A stretch of DNA of 64,000 nucleotides from Saprospira sp. CCB-QB6 (GCF_028464065.1 NZ_CP116808.1:1739001-1803000); one strand, 5' to 3'; numbered from the stretch's first letter, positions 33,077 through 42,592 are shown. Notes: generated from the letters alone by a model not told the origin. Translations and numbers: made by a program.

Positions 33077-36073
33077 ATGCGCTTTCGTCTTGGCTATCTG
33101 GCCTTTATGCCCATCCTCTTTTTTAGCTTTTTGATGTGCCAATCGAGCCTACCCCCTGATTCTCCAGAGCTTGGCCCTCAACTTTTTCGGCAAAAAGCCC
33201 AACTCCAAGCGCTAGAAACTCGCATTTTGGCGCAGGAAGAAGCTTGGATTAATGAGCGTTGGGAAAGCATGCGCCCCGAAGAGCGACTGGGCCAACTTTT
33301 TATGGTGGCCGCCTACCCATTGCAGGGCAAAAATGATGAAATCCGTATGAAAAACCTGATCCAAAAGGAGCATTTGGGCGGAGTCGTGCTTTTTAAAGGC
33401 CCACCTACTCGAGCAGCTAGTCTTTGTAATAAGTACCAAGCTTGGGCGCCAAAAGTCCCGCTTTTAGTGGCTATTGATGGCGAATGGGGCCTAGCCATGC
33501 GGCTCGACTCTATCATTAATTACCCTCGACAATTGCTTTTTGGGGCCCTGCCCGACAATCGCCTGATTTATGATTTTGGGAAAGAAGTGGCTCGACAAGC
33601 CCAGCATATTGGCATTCATATCAATTTTGCGCCCGTAGTTGATATTAACAACAATGCCGCAAATCCCGTGATTGGCGACCGCTCTTTTGGCGAGCAAAAA
33701 CGCAATGTTACGGCCAAAGCCTATCAATATATGCGAGGCATGCAAGATCATGGGCTAATGGCCTGCGCCAAGCATTTTCCGGGACATGGCGATACGGATG
33801 TCGATTCTCATTACGATTTACCGCAAATCAAACATCCTAGGAGTCGATTGGATAGCCTAGAACTCTATCCTTTTCGGCAGTTGATTCCCCAAGGTTTGGG
33901 CTCTATTATGGTGGCCCACCTGAATATTCCGGCTCTAGACCCTAGAGAGAAGCGGCCCACCACCCTTTCCTACGCCACCATCCAAAAGCTCCTCAAAGAA
34001 GAGCTCAACTTTAAGGGCCTTGTCATTACCGATGCCATGAATATGCAGGGGGTAGCCAAGCATTATGGGCCTGGCCAAGCCGATGTAGAAGCCCTAAAAG
34101 CGGGGAATGACATCCTATTAATGTCTCAAAGAGTGGCACAATCTAAAAAAATGATTTTGGCCGCCTTGAAAAAAGGCGATTTGAGTTGGGAGGACCTAGA
34201 ACAGCGCATCCGCAAGATTTTACGAGCTAAATACAGAGCGGGATTGGCGAATTACAAGCCCGTATCGACTAAAAATGTGGTCAAAAATATCAATAATCAA
34301 GCGGCCCAAGATTTATATAAGAAAATATTAGGGCAGAGTTTGACCCTAGTGGCCAATCCCGATAGCCTGCTACCGCTTCGTCAAATCAAGGGACGAAAAA
34401 TAGCGAGTCTTTGCATTGGTTCTGGCCGTAAAAATAGTTTTCAATTAGAACTGCAGCGCTATGGCATTCAGCAGCATTTTTATGCGGGCACAAGGATTTC
34501 GGCAGCTCAAGAGCGGCGTTTATTGCAGCAATTGGGGCAGCAAGAAGTTGTCTTTGTGGCTCTTGATCGTCTTCGTCGAAAGCAAAAAGATCGTTTTGGG
34601 GTATCGAGTTCAGTGGAGCGATTTGTCAAAAAGCTGAGCAAAAAGACCAAGGTCGTACTTATCGCCTTTGGCAGTCCTTATAGCTTGGGCTATTTTGAAG
34701 AAGTTCCCTATCTCTCTTGTGCTTATGTGAACGATCGCTCGGCCCAAATTCAGGCTGCTCGAGCTGTAGTTGGCGCTCAATCTTTTATGGGCCAACTGCC
34801 TGTTTCGGCCAGTAAAAACTTAAAAGCGGGCTTAGGCGTCAAAACCCAGGTTTTCCGTATGCCCCAGGCCGAGAGTCCCGAATCTATGGGCATGCGCAGC
34901 GATATTCTAAATCAGATTGATGAAATTGCCGAAGAAGCGATTCGCAAAAAGGCCACCCCTGGTTGCCAAGTCCTTGTGGCCAAATCAGGAAAAATTGTTT
35001 TTCATAAGGCCTACGGTCATCATACCTACGCCAAAAAGCGTCCACAGCGCTTAGATGATGTTTATGACTTGGCTTCTGTAACCAAGGTAGCGGCTACAAC
35101 CATGACCCTCATGCACCTTTATGAGCGGGGCTTAATTGATTTGGATGCTCCATTGGGCCAATATATTCCTGAACTCAAGGGCAGCAACAAAGCCAATTTG
35201 AAAATTCGGGCTGTTTTAGCGCATCAGGCGGGGCTCAAGCCTTGGATCCCCTTTTATGCCAAAACCTTGGATGAGAATAAGCGCCCAATGGATAGCCTCT
35301 ATCGCAAAAAACCTCAAGATCCTTATCAAGTTCGGATTGCAGAGGGGCTTTATTTCCATAAAGATAAGGTAAAGCCCTATTTGTGGGACCGTATTATTCA
35401 GCAAGACCTCAGGGGGCGGACCAACTATAAATACAGCGATTTAGGCTTCTATTTATTTGCTCGTTTGGTAGAAGAAGTAAGTGGACAAACCCTAGATCAA
35501 TATGTTCAAGAGCATTTTTATGCGCCTATGGGCCTAGAATATACGGGCTTCAACCCCTTAAATCGAAAAATTAGCAAAAGCCAGATTATTCCCAGCGAAG
35601 AAGATAAATACTACCGCTACCAAAAGGTCCAAGGCGATGTGCATGATATGGGCGCGGCTATGCTGGCTGGGGTTTCTGGACATGCGGGACTTTTTTCTCA
35701 GGGCCAAGAACTAGCCGCTATTTATCAGCTTTGGCTCAATGGAGGCAACTATAAGGGCCGCCAATACCTCAAAGAGAGCACAATTGCCCTATTTACGAAG
35801 CAATATAGTTCCCGCTCTCGCCGAGGCTTGGGCTTTGATCGCAAAGAAATTACCGACCCCAACGCTTCCATTAATGTAGCCAAACAAGCATCGCCCAATA
35901 CTTTTGGACATCTGGGCTTTACCGGCATTGGCGCTTGGGCCGACCCCGATAATGAGCTGATTTATATATTTTTATCCAATAGAACTTATCCAGATAGCGA
36001 AAATATGCAGCTTATTCGCTTAGATATTCGGACTAGAATTCATGAGCTTTGTTATCAGGCTTTGGGGAAATAG
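33077..36073 (+). CDS. GH3 beta-N-acetylhexosaminidase fused to a serine beta-lactamase-fold domain
   Basis: A 998-residue two-domain envelope protein. Residues 1-25 are a signal peptide, possibly of the lipoprotein type (Cys21 after FLM). The N-terminal half (about 55-385) is a NagZ-like glycoside hydrolase family 3 domain: K232-H-F-P-G-H-G-D and DSH follow, and the nucleophile Asp319 lies in VITDAMNMQGV; this family cleaves N-acetylglucosamine from cell-wall muropeptides. A GH3 C-terminal-like linker (about 400-600) follows. The C-terminal half (about 625-998) is a class C beta-lactamase/penicillin-binding fold with S667-V-T-K670 and YSD in place of YxN. Fusion of the two is a known Bacteroidota architecture and implies peptidoglycan recycling. 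It is transcribed alone. Confidence 0.92.
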   Translation: MRFRLGYLAFMPILFFSFLMCQSSLPPDSPELGPQLFRQKAQLQALETRILAQEEAWINERWESMRPEERLGQLFMVAAYPLQGKNDEIRMKNLIQKEHLGGVVLFKGPPTRAASLCNKYQAWAPKVPLLVAIDGEWGLAMRLDSIINYPRQLLFGALPDNRLIYDFGKEVARQAQHIGIHINFAPVVDINNNAANPVIGDRSFGEQKRNVTAKAYQYMRGMQDHGLMACAKHFPGHGDTDVDSHYDLPQIKHPRSRLDSLELYPFRQLIPQGLGSIMVAHLNIPALDPREKRPTTLSYATIQKLLKEELNFKGLVITDAMNMQGVAKHYGPGQADVEALKAGNDILLMSQRVAQSKKMILAALKKGDLSWEDLEQRIRKILRAKYRAGLANYKPVSTKNVVKNINNQAAQDLYKKILGQSLTLVANPDSLLPLRQIKGRKIASLCIGSGRKNSFQLELQRYGIQQHFYAGTRISAAQERRLLQQLGQQEVVFVALDRLRRKQKDRFGVSSSVERFVKKLSKKTKVVLIAFGSPYSLGYFEEVPYLSCAYVNDRSAQIQAARAVVGAQSFMGQLPVSASKNLKAGLGVKTQVFRMPQAESPESMGMRSDILNQIDEIAEEAIRKKATPGCQVLVAKSGKIVFHKAYGHHTYAKKRPQRLDDVYDLASVTKVAATTMTLMHLYERGLIDLDAPLGQYIPELKGSNKANLKIRAVLAHQAGLKPWIPFYAKTLDENKRPMDSLYRKKPQDPYQVRIAEGLYFHKDKVKPYLWDRIIQQDLRGRTNYKYSDLGFYLFARLVEEVSGQTLDQYVQEHFYAPMGLEYTGFNPLNRKISKSQIIPSEEDKYYRYQKVQGDVHDMGAAMLAGVSGHAGLFSQGQELAAIYQLWLNGGNYKGRQYLKESTIALFTKQYSSRSRRGLGFDRKEITDPNASINVAKQASPNTFGHLGFTGIGAWADPDNELIYIFLSNRTYPDSENMQLIRLDIRTRIHELCYQALGK

Positions 36074-36083
36074 TATTTCTAAG

Positions 36084-37037
36084 CTAACGCAATAATTTAT
36101 TTCTTCTGCTTTGGAAAAGTTGTATATACTGCCTTTTAGTCTTCTCATCTAAAAAAGAGCTGTTTACTAGCGCTTCTACTCTTTGATTTACCCCTTCCGA
36201 TAAAAATCTTTTAAAACAACGATTTACCCAGCTTATAGGCAGAGCAGCTAAATCTGCCAATTTGTAAAATTGAGCCTTGACTTTCCCTTTTCTTAATTCC
36301 GCAGGTAATAAGCCATCTAAAGCAAAGGTTTTATCTTCTATATGTAGACGCGTATTTAACAAATCAAAAGCAGGACTCAATCCGTAGTCTCCTGTTTGTC
36401 TTTCTAGTAGGGCAAAATTCTTTAAGTGCGCATCTCCATTGGAAATCAAATAATTAAATACGATAAGCTCAAATAACTTCCTAGACTCTATTTTATAGGT
36501 AGGAACTTCTCTTAGCACTTCAAATAGCTCTAAATAACTTCCTTTATACTTGTAAAAAGTCCCATCTGTGGCTGATGTTTTGCCCAATAAAGCCGCAAAA
36601 TCTTCCTGCTTGAGACGTTGTTCCCCAATCAGGTCATAGCGCTTACATAAATACGCAAAATCCCCCTCCCCTACTCTTATTAAGGCATTAGTTGCTACTT
36701 CTATCCCAAAAACTTGCCAAGCTAATTGCATACTTAAATGCTCATTAGCTGGCATTAAAGTCATTTTTTTATGCTCAGAAAGCCCTATAGGCTTAGCAAA
36801 AAAATGACTAAGCTCTCCTTTTTGTGCTAAACGCAAAATCCCTCCATCCAACACGATAGCCTTTTTTTCCTGTACGCCAGAAATAGATAAAAGTTTAGCT
36901 GTACTTGGAGCTGACCTAGCTAAGTTAATTCGATTAACTAAAGGTTGTCCATCAAATAATACATCTAAACACCTTTTATCATAATCTACATCTCGTGCTT
37001 TTAAAGGCCCTAAACAACACAAACAACGTCTAAACAT
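36084..37037 (-). CDS. HipT-like serine/threonine kinase toxin
   Basis: A 317-residue HipA-C-type kinase, lacking the HipA N-terminal subdomain, which is encoded separately upstream. The N-terminus is Cys-rich (CLCC, residues 5-8) and is followed by a Gly-rich loop SISGVQEKK (S51, S53) that matches the SIS autophosphorylation motif described for HipT of the HipBST system. The kinase core shows catalytic NGDAHLKNFALL (about 206-217) and the metal-binding FDLLNT (about 228-233). HipA kinases phosphorylate glutamyl-tRNA synthetase and HipT phosphorylates tryptophanyl-tRNA synthetase; the target here is unknown. It overlaps the upstream HipS-like gene by 8 bp, indicating translational coupling. 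Confidence 0.87.
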   Translation of the reverse strand: MFRRCLCCLGPLKARDVDYDKRCLDVLFDGQPLVNRINLARSAPSTAKLLSISGVQEKKAIVLDGGILRLAQKGELSHFFAKPIGLSEHKKMTLMPANEHLSMQLAWQVFGIEVATNALIRVGEGDFAYLCKRYDLIGEQRLKQEDFAALLGKTSATDGTFYKYKGSYLELFEVLREVPTYKIESRKLFELIVFNYLISNGDAHLKNFALLERQTGDYGLSPAFDLLNTRLHIEDKTFALDGLLPAELRKGKVKAQFYKLADLAALPISWVNRCFKRFLSEGVNQRVEALVNSSFLDEKTKRQYIQLFQSRRNKLLR

Positions 37038-37362
37038 CCTCTACATCTTTTAAGGTAATCGCCCCAGTAGCATCTTCTACTGCCAAGCGCAATAAGAGCC
37101 CAAAATCATCATCCTCATCAATTTTTAAATCCCGACAAAGACGTTTTCGAAAGCCTCCCTCTGGCAAAATGCTAAAGAAATAAGCAAAAAGGTGCTCTGA
37201 CCGATATTCCTGCTGACTTTTCGGCATCCTAAAAATTATACTAGGCCGCAAAGGATCTGCAAACCAAGCATCCCGATAACGAAAGCCAAAACTGCCATCT
37301 TTTTCCTGCCAAATATCAGCCGCCTCTTCCCCTTTAAATAAAACTGTCGCTTTTCGCATCAC
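37030..37362 (-). CDS. HipS-like protein (HipA N-terminal subdomain)
   Basis: A 110-residue protein matching the N-subdomain 1 of HipA: ATVLFKGEEAADIWQEKDGS then FGFRYRDAWFADPLRPSIIF and LFAYFFSILPEGGFRKRLCR. In classical HipA this is fused to the kinase; here it is a separate gene between HTH antitoxin and kinase, as in the tripartite hipB-hipS-hipT locus of E. coli O127, where HipS, not HipB, acts as the antitoxin. It overlaps hipB by 29 bp and hipT by 8 bp. Confidence 0.87.
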   Translation of the reverse strand: MMRKATVLFKGEEAADIWQEKDGSFGFRYRDAWFADPLRPSIIFRMPKSQQEYRSEHLFAYFFSILPEGGFRKRLCRDLKIDEDDDFGLLLRLAVEDATGAITLKDVEDV

Positions 37363-37570
37363 TATCTATTGTTCTAATTTCAAAGTTCAATCTCAACCCC
37401 ATTGTATCCCCCAGTAAAAACAAGGTCCTGAGCGTTGGATTCGCCTTCCCCAATTCCAGTTGCTTCAAAGCCCTTAAACTTACACCAGCTATTTCCGCTA
37501 ACTCTTCCTGCGTTAATTTAAGCTGTTTTCGCCTCGATTTAATCTGCTTGGCCAAATGTATCCACTCCAT
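37334..37570 (-). CDS. HipB-like XRE-family antitoxin/repressor
   Basis: A 78-residue DNA-binding protein with one helix-turn-helix: LTQEELAEIAGVSLRALKQL (about 19-38), then GKANPTLRTLFLL, typical of the XRE/HipB family. It is the first gene of the three-gene toxin-antitoxin operon and probably represses it. An imperfect palindrome lies 17 bp before its start. The gene overlaps the HipS-like gene by 29 bp. Confidence 0.88.
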   Translation of the reverse strand: MEWIHLAKQIKSRRKQLKLTQEELAEIAGVSLRALKQLELGKANPTLRTLFLLGDTMGLRLNFEIRTIDSDAKSDSFI

Positions 37571-37586
37571 TTTTTTGCATTTAATT

Positions 37587-37602
37587 GTGCACTATAATAC
37601 AC
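37587..37602. promoter_or_regulatory. candidate operator of the HipBST-like operon
   Basis: Imperfect 16-bp palindrome GTGCACTATAATACAC (six of eight positions paired per half), 17 bp upstream of the hipB start and overlapping an AT-rich promoter-like stretch. Autoregulation by HipB is the family rule; this site is inferred. Confidence 0.35.
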
Positions 37603-37680
37603 TAAACAGCAAAAACCTAACCATTCCAAGCAGAAAAACAAACATAAGTGCATTTAAAAACACTTTTACTATTTCTTTTT

Positions 37681-37843
37681 GGGGCTGCCCCGCCCTGCGG
37701 GCGGGTCGGGCCATTTCGCAGCTCGCTGTTCGCTCGGCCCTGCAGCCCTACGGGCTTTGGTCTGCCGCCTTCGGCGGCCCTGCTACAGCCCCTCAGCCGA
37801 TTCGCTGGCTATTCAGCCAGCGAGAGGGCCGTTTGGCTGCGCC
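37681..37843 (+). repeat. GC-rich intergenic element, subtype B (copy 10)
   Basis: GGGGCTGCCCCGCC, GGGCGGGTCGGGCC, core TTTCGCAGCTCGCTGTTCG and CTCGGCCC, hairpin AGCCCTACGGGCT, GGTCTGCCG, hairpin GCCTTCGGC and CAGCCCCTCAGCCG, extended by a hairpin TCGCTGGC / GCCAGCGA. It lies between hipB and the zincin gene. Confidence 0.83.
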
Positions 37844-37906
37844 ATCATCGTTGTATAAAGCCCTAAGGCGGTGCTCTCTTCTGGCCAACAAAGTATTGGA
37901 CCAACT

Positions 37907-39979
37907 CTACTTTTTGATGATTTTAGCCCTGCGGCCCAATTCTACTTGCTCTTTTTCAGCTATTAGCTCCCCCCCTTTTTCAATGATAATTTTGGCTTTG
38001 GGGCCCAACGTAATTTTAGCCCCCTTTTCTAGTTTCAATTGGCAATCTTTAGCAATATAAAGTCTAGATTTTTTGGCCAAATAACAACTGCTTCCCTGCG
38101 CTAAAGTCAAAACTGTAGGCCCCACAAAGCTGCCATTTGCTTGTTGTAGACTCCGATTGGCTGTACCTGAAGGACGCAATTGCAAAACTTGTTTTTTGGC
38201 CAAAATGAGATCTACTTGCTCATCTTCACTGCAATTGGGCAAAATAATTTCTCCAGCCCAATCTTGGCCCTCCTTTAATTCAATGGCTTTGCGCTCAATT
38301 TCTAAAATATAGCGCTGGTTTTCTGTTGCCAGCACCCGAAGGTGTAAGTCTTGTAAGCGATAAGGCGCCTGAATATCCTTTCTAAAATCATATTTTGGGT
38401 AATGGACCAAAGCTGGATTTCCTCCCGCCCAAAGTTGATCTCCTGGACCAAACGCTTGAGTTCGATAGCCTTGAGGCAAAGGTTCTACGCCCTGCATACC
38501 AAAACTTTGGTAGAGTTCGCTATAGCCGCCTGTATCATTTTGCTCATAAATAATGGGCATTCCCTCATTTCGGCCCCCATTATAGTTACGGTTATAGGCA
38601 ATAATTCCATCTTGATTCAGATCGGCCCGAAAAAAGAAAAAGGGATTGGTTCCACTAATGGCATTGGGCCTTAGGCGCTGGAAACGGTAAAGTGGGTTTC
38701 CCCAAGCATTGCGTTTAGGTTCTTCTTGGATATAAGTATAATCGTAATTTCCAGCTGCATTAATGGGATAGAGCGCATTACAGGCTGGCGAAAGTGCCCG
38801 AACAATTTGTTGCAGGCTATCTATGCCTGTATCGTCTAAATAAGCGTAGAGTCCAGCAGGGGTACCACTCAATTGCAATTGGCCCAGCTGCTGTCCTGCC
38901 CAAGCGTGTTCATCAAAGGGATGTAATTTTTGGTGCAGCTCTAGCCAGAGCCATTGGCCTTGGCCCTGCGGCAGCCGAATGCGGAGCGCTTCCTGTTCAG
39001 TGCAGAAATCGCCTAGAGCCAAGACCTCTTTTTGACCAAAATCCAGCTCTAAGCTGCGCAAATTGGGCAAATAGCCCATATACCAAGCTTCCCAGGCATT
39101 AAAAAGTTGAAAAATGGGGATCGTGCTCGTAGCGCCCCAGCCAATAGCAGGCCGTCTAAAATAATCGCCAACGGCTTGATTGGCCCCAAAAAAGTGGGGC
39201 GCATTAAAGAGGCTGTGAGCCAATTCGTGGACAAACACATTAGAGCCCCACATCATGGTAAATCCTTGTTGGATGCTATAGCCTTGATAGCTTTCGAGGC
39301 CAATGCTGCCAGGGCTGGCAAAGCCGCCTCCAGAGCCCAGCCAGCGGTTCATGCCGGGGGCGGGTTGTTGGCTCCAATTAGGGGAATAGCGATAGACAAA
39401 AATGACATAATCGAGTAAGCTATCGGGGGCTGTATTTTGGTTATTGAATTGGAAATTGGGTCGATTTGTTCTTTGGTCCAGATGGCTAAGGGGCAAATTG
39501 GGGTTAGTGGCCATCATGGCAAAAAGGGCTTTGCGGTTCATATCGGACCAGCTGCGGCCGCCGCTAGGGTCGATGCCCACGGCAGCGGCTTGGCCCATAC
39601 TATCTTTAAAAACCTCAATGGTAAATTGAAATTGCCCTTGAGATTGAAGAAAAAAGAGCGAAGAAGCATTAACGCCCATCTTGCTTAAATTTTCAGGTTC
39701 AAAATCGCTGCTATTATTAGCCATAAAGCTGGGGCAGCGGCCTGTTTTTAGGTCAATAGGATTGGGGAGCATATTAGGATTTTGGCCATCCCAGTTGGCT
39801 AAATAGTGGTCTTGATTTTTAAAATTGGGGTTAGATTGGGGTTGATTAGTAAAATAGACAGGGACCAAAAGGGCTTTGAGTTGGCCTTTGGGGGTAAATA
39901 CGCCTCCGTAGGGGGCATAAGGTCCTTTTTGGGCAAAAAGGAAAAGGGGGAAAAAGAGCAAGAATAGAGATAATCGCAT
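37907..39979 (-). CDS. secreted zinc metalloprotease (HExxH), M6-like
   Basis: A 690-residue secreted protein with a signal peptide (residues 1-17, LFAQ). A zincin active site is visible in FVHELAHSLFNAPHFFGA: His251, Glu252 and His255 with a further His at position 262, which is one residue off the classical metzincin spacing (HExxHxxGxxH). The surrounding region (VFVHELAHSL, SIGLESYQGY upstream) resembles immune inhibitor A (M6)-type proteases. The C-terminal ~100 residues (LKLEKGAKITLGPKAKIIIE) form short Gly-separated beta repeats rather than a standard type IX sorting tail. The substrate is unknown. The gene stands alone between two repeats. Confidence 0.7.
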   Translation of the reverse strand: MRLSLFLLFFPLFLFAQKGPYAPYGGVFTPKGQLKALLVPVYFTNQPQSNPNFKNQDHYLANWDGQNPNMLPNPIDLKTGRCPSFMANNSSDFEPENLSKMGVNASSLFFLQSQGQFQFTIEVFKDSMGQAAAVGIDPSGGRSWSDMNRKALFAMMATNPNLPLSHLDQRTNRPNFQFNNQNTAPDSLLDYVIFVYRYSPNWSQQPAPGMNRWLGSGGGFASPGSIGLESYQGYSIQQGFTMMWGSNVFVHELAHSLFNAPHFFGANQAVGDYFRRPAIGWGATSTIPIFQLFNAWEAWYMGYLPNLRSLELDFGQKEVLALGDFCTEQEALRIRLPQGQGQWLWLELHQKLHPFDEHAWAGQQLGQLQLSGTPAGLYAYLDDTGIDSLQQIVRALSPACNALYPINAAGNYDYTYIQEEPKRNAWGNPLYRFQRLRPNAISGTNPFFFFRADLNQDGIIAYNRNYNGGRNEGMPIIYEQNDTGGYSELYQSFGMQGVEPLPQGYRTQAFGPGDQLWAGGNPALVHYPKYDFRKDIQAPYRLQDLHLRVLATENQRYILEIERKAIELKEGQDWAGEIILPNCSEDEQVDLILAKKQVLQLRPSGTANRSLQQANGSFVGPTVLTLAQGSSCYLAKKSRLYIAKDCQLKLEKGAKITLGPKAKIIIEKGGELIAEKEQVELGRRAKIIKK

Positions 39980-40049
39980 AGAAAAATGTATTTTAGTTGG
40001 CTAGCTATTCACTTGACTTAAGCGAAGAGGAAATAGCTAAAAGCGAGCT

Positions 40050-40210
40050 GGCCTAGCGATGTGCAGCAGTGGCCCATAGCGCCAGACCGAAGCCCGAAGG
40101 GCTGCAGGGCCGAGCGAATAGCGAGCTGCGAAACGTAGCGCCGACGAGCAAAGCGAGGCGGAGGCCCCAAAACAGCAGCGAGCTGCGAAATGACAACAAG
40201 CCCTTTAGGG
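40050..40210 (-). repeat. GC-rich intergenic element, subtype A long form (copy 11)
   Basis: Core element 40050-40168 (GGCCTAGCGATGTGCAGCAG ... GGGCCGAGCGAATAGCGAGC ... GGAGGCCCC) extended by CAGCAGCGAGCTGCGAAATG and ACAACAAGCCCTTTAGGG. The whole 161 bp is repeated in the opposite orientation at 44621-44780. Confidence 0.88.
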
Positions 40211-40255
40211 TCCATTAAGGACCAAAGGAAATAATGCCTAAAAAAGTAAGAAAAC

Positions 40256-42592
40256 ATGAGAAGGTTAAGATACATCTTGTACTGTTGTTTGTGGGCTGCT
40301 GTTTCATTTGGGCAGGACAGTTTGGCTTGGGAGCAAGAATTGGAGCGTTATTTAAGTGAAGCGGATGCCTTATATCGCAAAGATCGGCGAAAGGCCATGG
40401 ACATTTTAAAGTTTGTGGAAAGCAAGGCAGAAAAGCTTCGGGATACGGTTGCATTGGCTCGTATTTATAATAATATGGGGCATAGTTATCGGCATTGGGG
40501 TTATACTTATCGGGCGGCGGAATTATTTACGAACAGCTATATTTTGATGAAAAACTCGGGCGAGGAATTAGCTGCGGGTTTTGCTTTAGTAGATATTGGT
40601 AATCTTTATTATGATTTAAAAAAATATGAGGAAGCCAAGCCTTATTATGAGGGGGCGATTAAGATATTTGACCCTAAGCAGGAAGCTGGGGCGAGGGGCT
40701 TAGAGACCTGCTATAACAACTTGGCCTTAGTTGCAGAGCAAAAAGGAGAATATGCGATAGCCGAGCGTTTTTTTAGGAAAGCATTAGCTTCTAGAGCCCA
40801 GTTTCAGGATTCCTTTTTATTGGCGCATTCTTACTTTTACTTGAGTCGTTTATCTTTATTTCAAAAAAAGGGAAAGCAGGCAGAGCAGTTTGCGCGAAGC
40901 TCTATGGCGCATCGGTCTGGCGGACAAATGCGGGGGCGTTATGATTTAGAATTTTTGCCTATTGCGCAGCACTATGTTTTGGGGGAAGCCTTTCATTTGC
41001 AGGGGCAATTAGACAGTGCGGAATATCATTTTTGGTTATCTGTTGAGTTAGCAGAGCCTTATCCACAATTGAGTCCCTACTTCTTAAAATCCTACTATAC
41101 CTTAGGCCAAATATTTAGAGAAAAAGGGGAAAAGGATCAGGCTGAAAAGCTTTGGAGGGCGGCTTTACAGAAGAGTCAGACGCTTTCTTTTTTTGATGAG
41201 AAAGAAAAGCTTTGGAAGGCGTTAATTTCCTTATATCGGGAAGAAGAAAACTATGCGGCCATGGCGGCGGCTTATGAGCAACTCTATGACTTGGTCAAGC
41301 GGCAAACGCCTGGAGCATCGGAGAGCATGTTGAGGTTTCATGCGGAGTGGAAAAACTATAACAGTCAAGAGAAATTGGCCCGTCAGGAGTTAGAATTGGC
41401 TCAGGAGCAAAAGGAGCAGCGCATACAGTTGTGGATTTTATCCATTATTTTTTGTTTGTTAATGTTATTGGCTGTTTTTGTATTTCTGTTGTATAAAAAG
41501 AGTCTGGAGGTTAGTCAGAAAAACATCAGTTTAAGTGAGCAAAACCGTACGATTGCGAGCAAGCAAAAAATCATTAGTGAAAATGCGGAAGAGTTGCGGG
41601 AGTTGAATGAGACCAAGGATCTTTTATTTTCGGTTATTGCGCATGATTTACGTGGTCCTTTTAATAGCTTGACGGGCTTTTCGAAATTGATGCAAACCTA
41701 TATACAGAACAACCGTTGGCAGGAGTTAAAAACCTCTTTTCAGATTTTGGATGAATCTTCTCAGCAGGCCTATTGGATTTTTGAAAATTTATTGGGTTGG
41801 ATACAGGGGCAAACGGGAAAACTAGAAGCTGAAAATCAGGACATTGATATTCGGCCTATTGTCGAAGAGAGTTTGCGATTGCTCAGTAGTATGCGTTTGC
41901 TTAAGAACCTAAACATCTATCAGGATTATGTATCGGCCTATGCCAAAGCAGATCCTTATATGTTGCGTACTGTTTTGCGCAACCTATTGACCAATGCTAT
42001 TAAGTTCTCTTCAGAGGGTGGAAATATCTATATTCGTAGTTGGGAGGAAAAAAATCTATTGTATATTGAGGTAGAAGATGAGGGAGAAGGCATGAGTAAA
42101 GAAGCGATTCACAAGCTCTTTCATACTAAAAAGCTGCAAACCAAGAGTCAAAGTGTTTCTGGTTTGGGGCTTATTTTGGCCAAGCAATTTACAGAATGTA
42201 TGCAGGGGCAAATTACGATTGAAAGTCAAGAGCAAAAAGGGAGCATTTTTCGCATCAGTCTGCCAATAGGAGAGCAAGCCCAAGTTCCTGTTCCAGAAAG
42301 TATCAGCCCAAAAATTCAACCCGCTATTGCCCCCTCCCCACCTAGTGACACTGAAAGCTTCATGCAGCAGCACTTAAATCAGCTTCAGCTTTGTTTGGCT
42401 CCTTATCTAAAGGAGCTAGAAATTTTAACTGTTTATGAAGCTTCTGCTTTGAGAAAAATCCTAGAACAACTGCAAGAAAAACCCGAAAACGAATTGGCCC
42501 TACAACAGTGGTGCAACCTTTTACAACAAGCCATTTATAATAGTGATCAGCCCCTTTACGAACAACTAACGATTCCTCTTTATGCCCTCTGA
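40256..42592 (+). CDS. TPR-domain sensor histidine kinase
   Basis: A 778-residue membrane sensor kinase. A signal peptide (1-21) leads into a periplasmic region with five to seven tetratricopeptide repeats (about 60-370; for example ARIYNNMGHSYRHWGYTYRA and LVDIGNLYYDLKKYEEAKPY). A single membrane helix follows (about 392-413, IIFCLLMLLAVFVFLL), then a coiled-coil signalling helix (to about 455), the dimerisation/phosphoacceptor domain with His463 (VIAHDLRGPFNSLTGF), and an ATPase domain with N box (LRNLLTNAIKFS), G1 (VEDEGEGM) and G2 (GLGLILAK). TPR input suggests protein-partner sensing. The last 11 bp overlap the response regulator start, so the two are co-translated. Confidence 0.92.
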   Translation: MRRLRYILYCCLWAAVSFGQDSLAWEQELERYLSEADALYRKDRRKAMDILKFVESKAEKLRDTVALARIYNNMGHSYRHWGYTYRAAELFTNSYILMKNSGEELAAGFALVDIGNLYYDLKKYEEAKPYYEGAIKIFDPKQEAGARGLETCYNNLALVAEQKGEYAIAERFFRKALASRAQFQDSFLLAHSYFYLSRLSLFQKKGKQAEQFARSSMAHRSGGQMRGRYDLEFLPIAQHYVLGEAFHLQGQLDSAEYHFWLSVELAEPYPQLSPYFLKSYYTLGQIFREKGEKDQAEKLWRAALQKSQTLSFFDEKEKLWKALISLYREEENYAAMAAAYEQLYDLVKRQTPGASESMLRFHAEWKNYNSQEKLARQELELAQEQKEQRIQLWILSIIFCLLMLLAVFVFLLYKKSLEVSQKNISLSEQNRTIASKQKIISENAEELRELNETKDLLFSVIAHDLRGPFNSLTGFSKLMQTYIQNNRWQELKTSFQILDESSQQAYWIFENLLGWIQGQTGKLEAENQDIDIRPIVEESLRLLSSMRLLKNLNIYQDYVSAYAKADPYMLRTVLRNLLTNAIKFSSEGGNIYIRSWEEKNLLYIEVEDEGEGMSKEAIHKLFHTKKLQTKSQSVSGLGLILAKQFTECMQGQITIESQEQKGSIFRISLPIGEQAQVPVPESISPKIQPAIAPSPPSDTESFMQQHLNQLQLCLAPYLKELEILTVYEASALRKILEQLQEKPENELALQQWCNLLQQAIYNSDQPLYEQLTIPLYAL

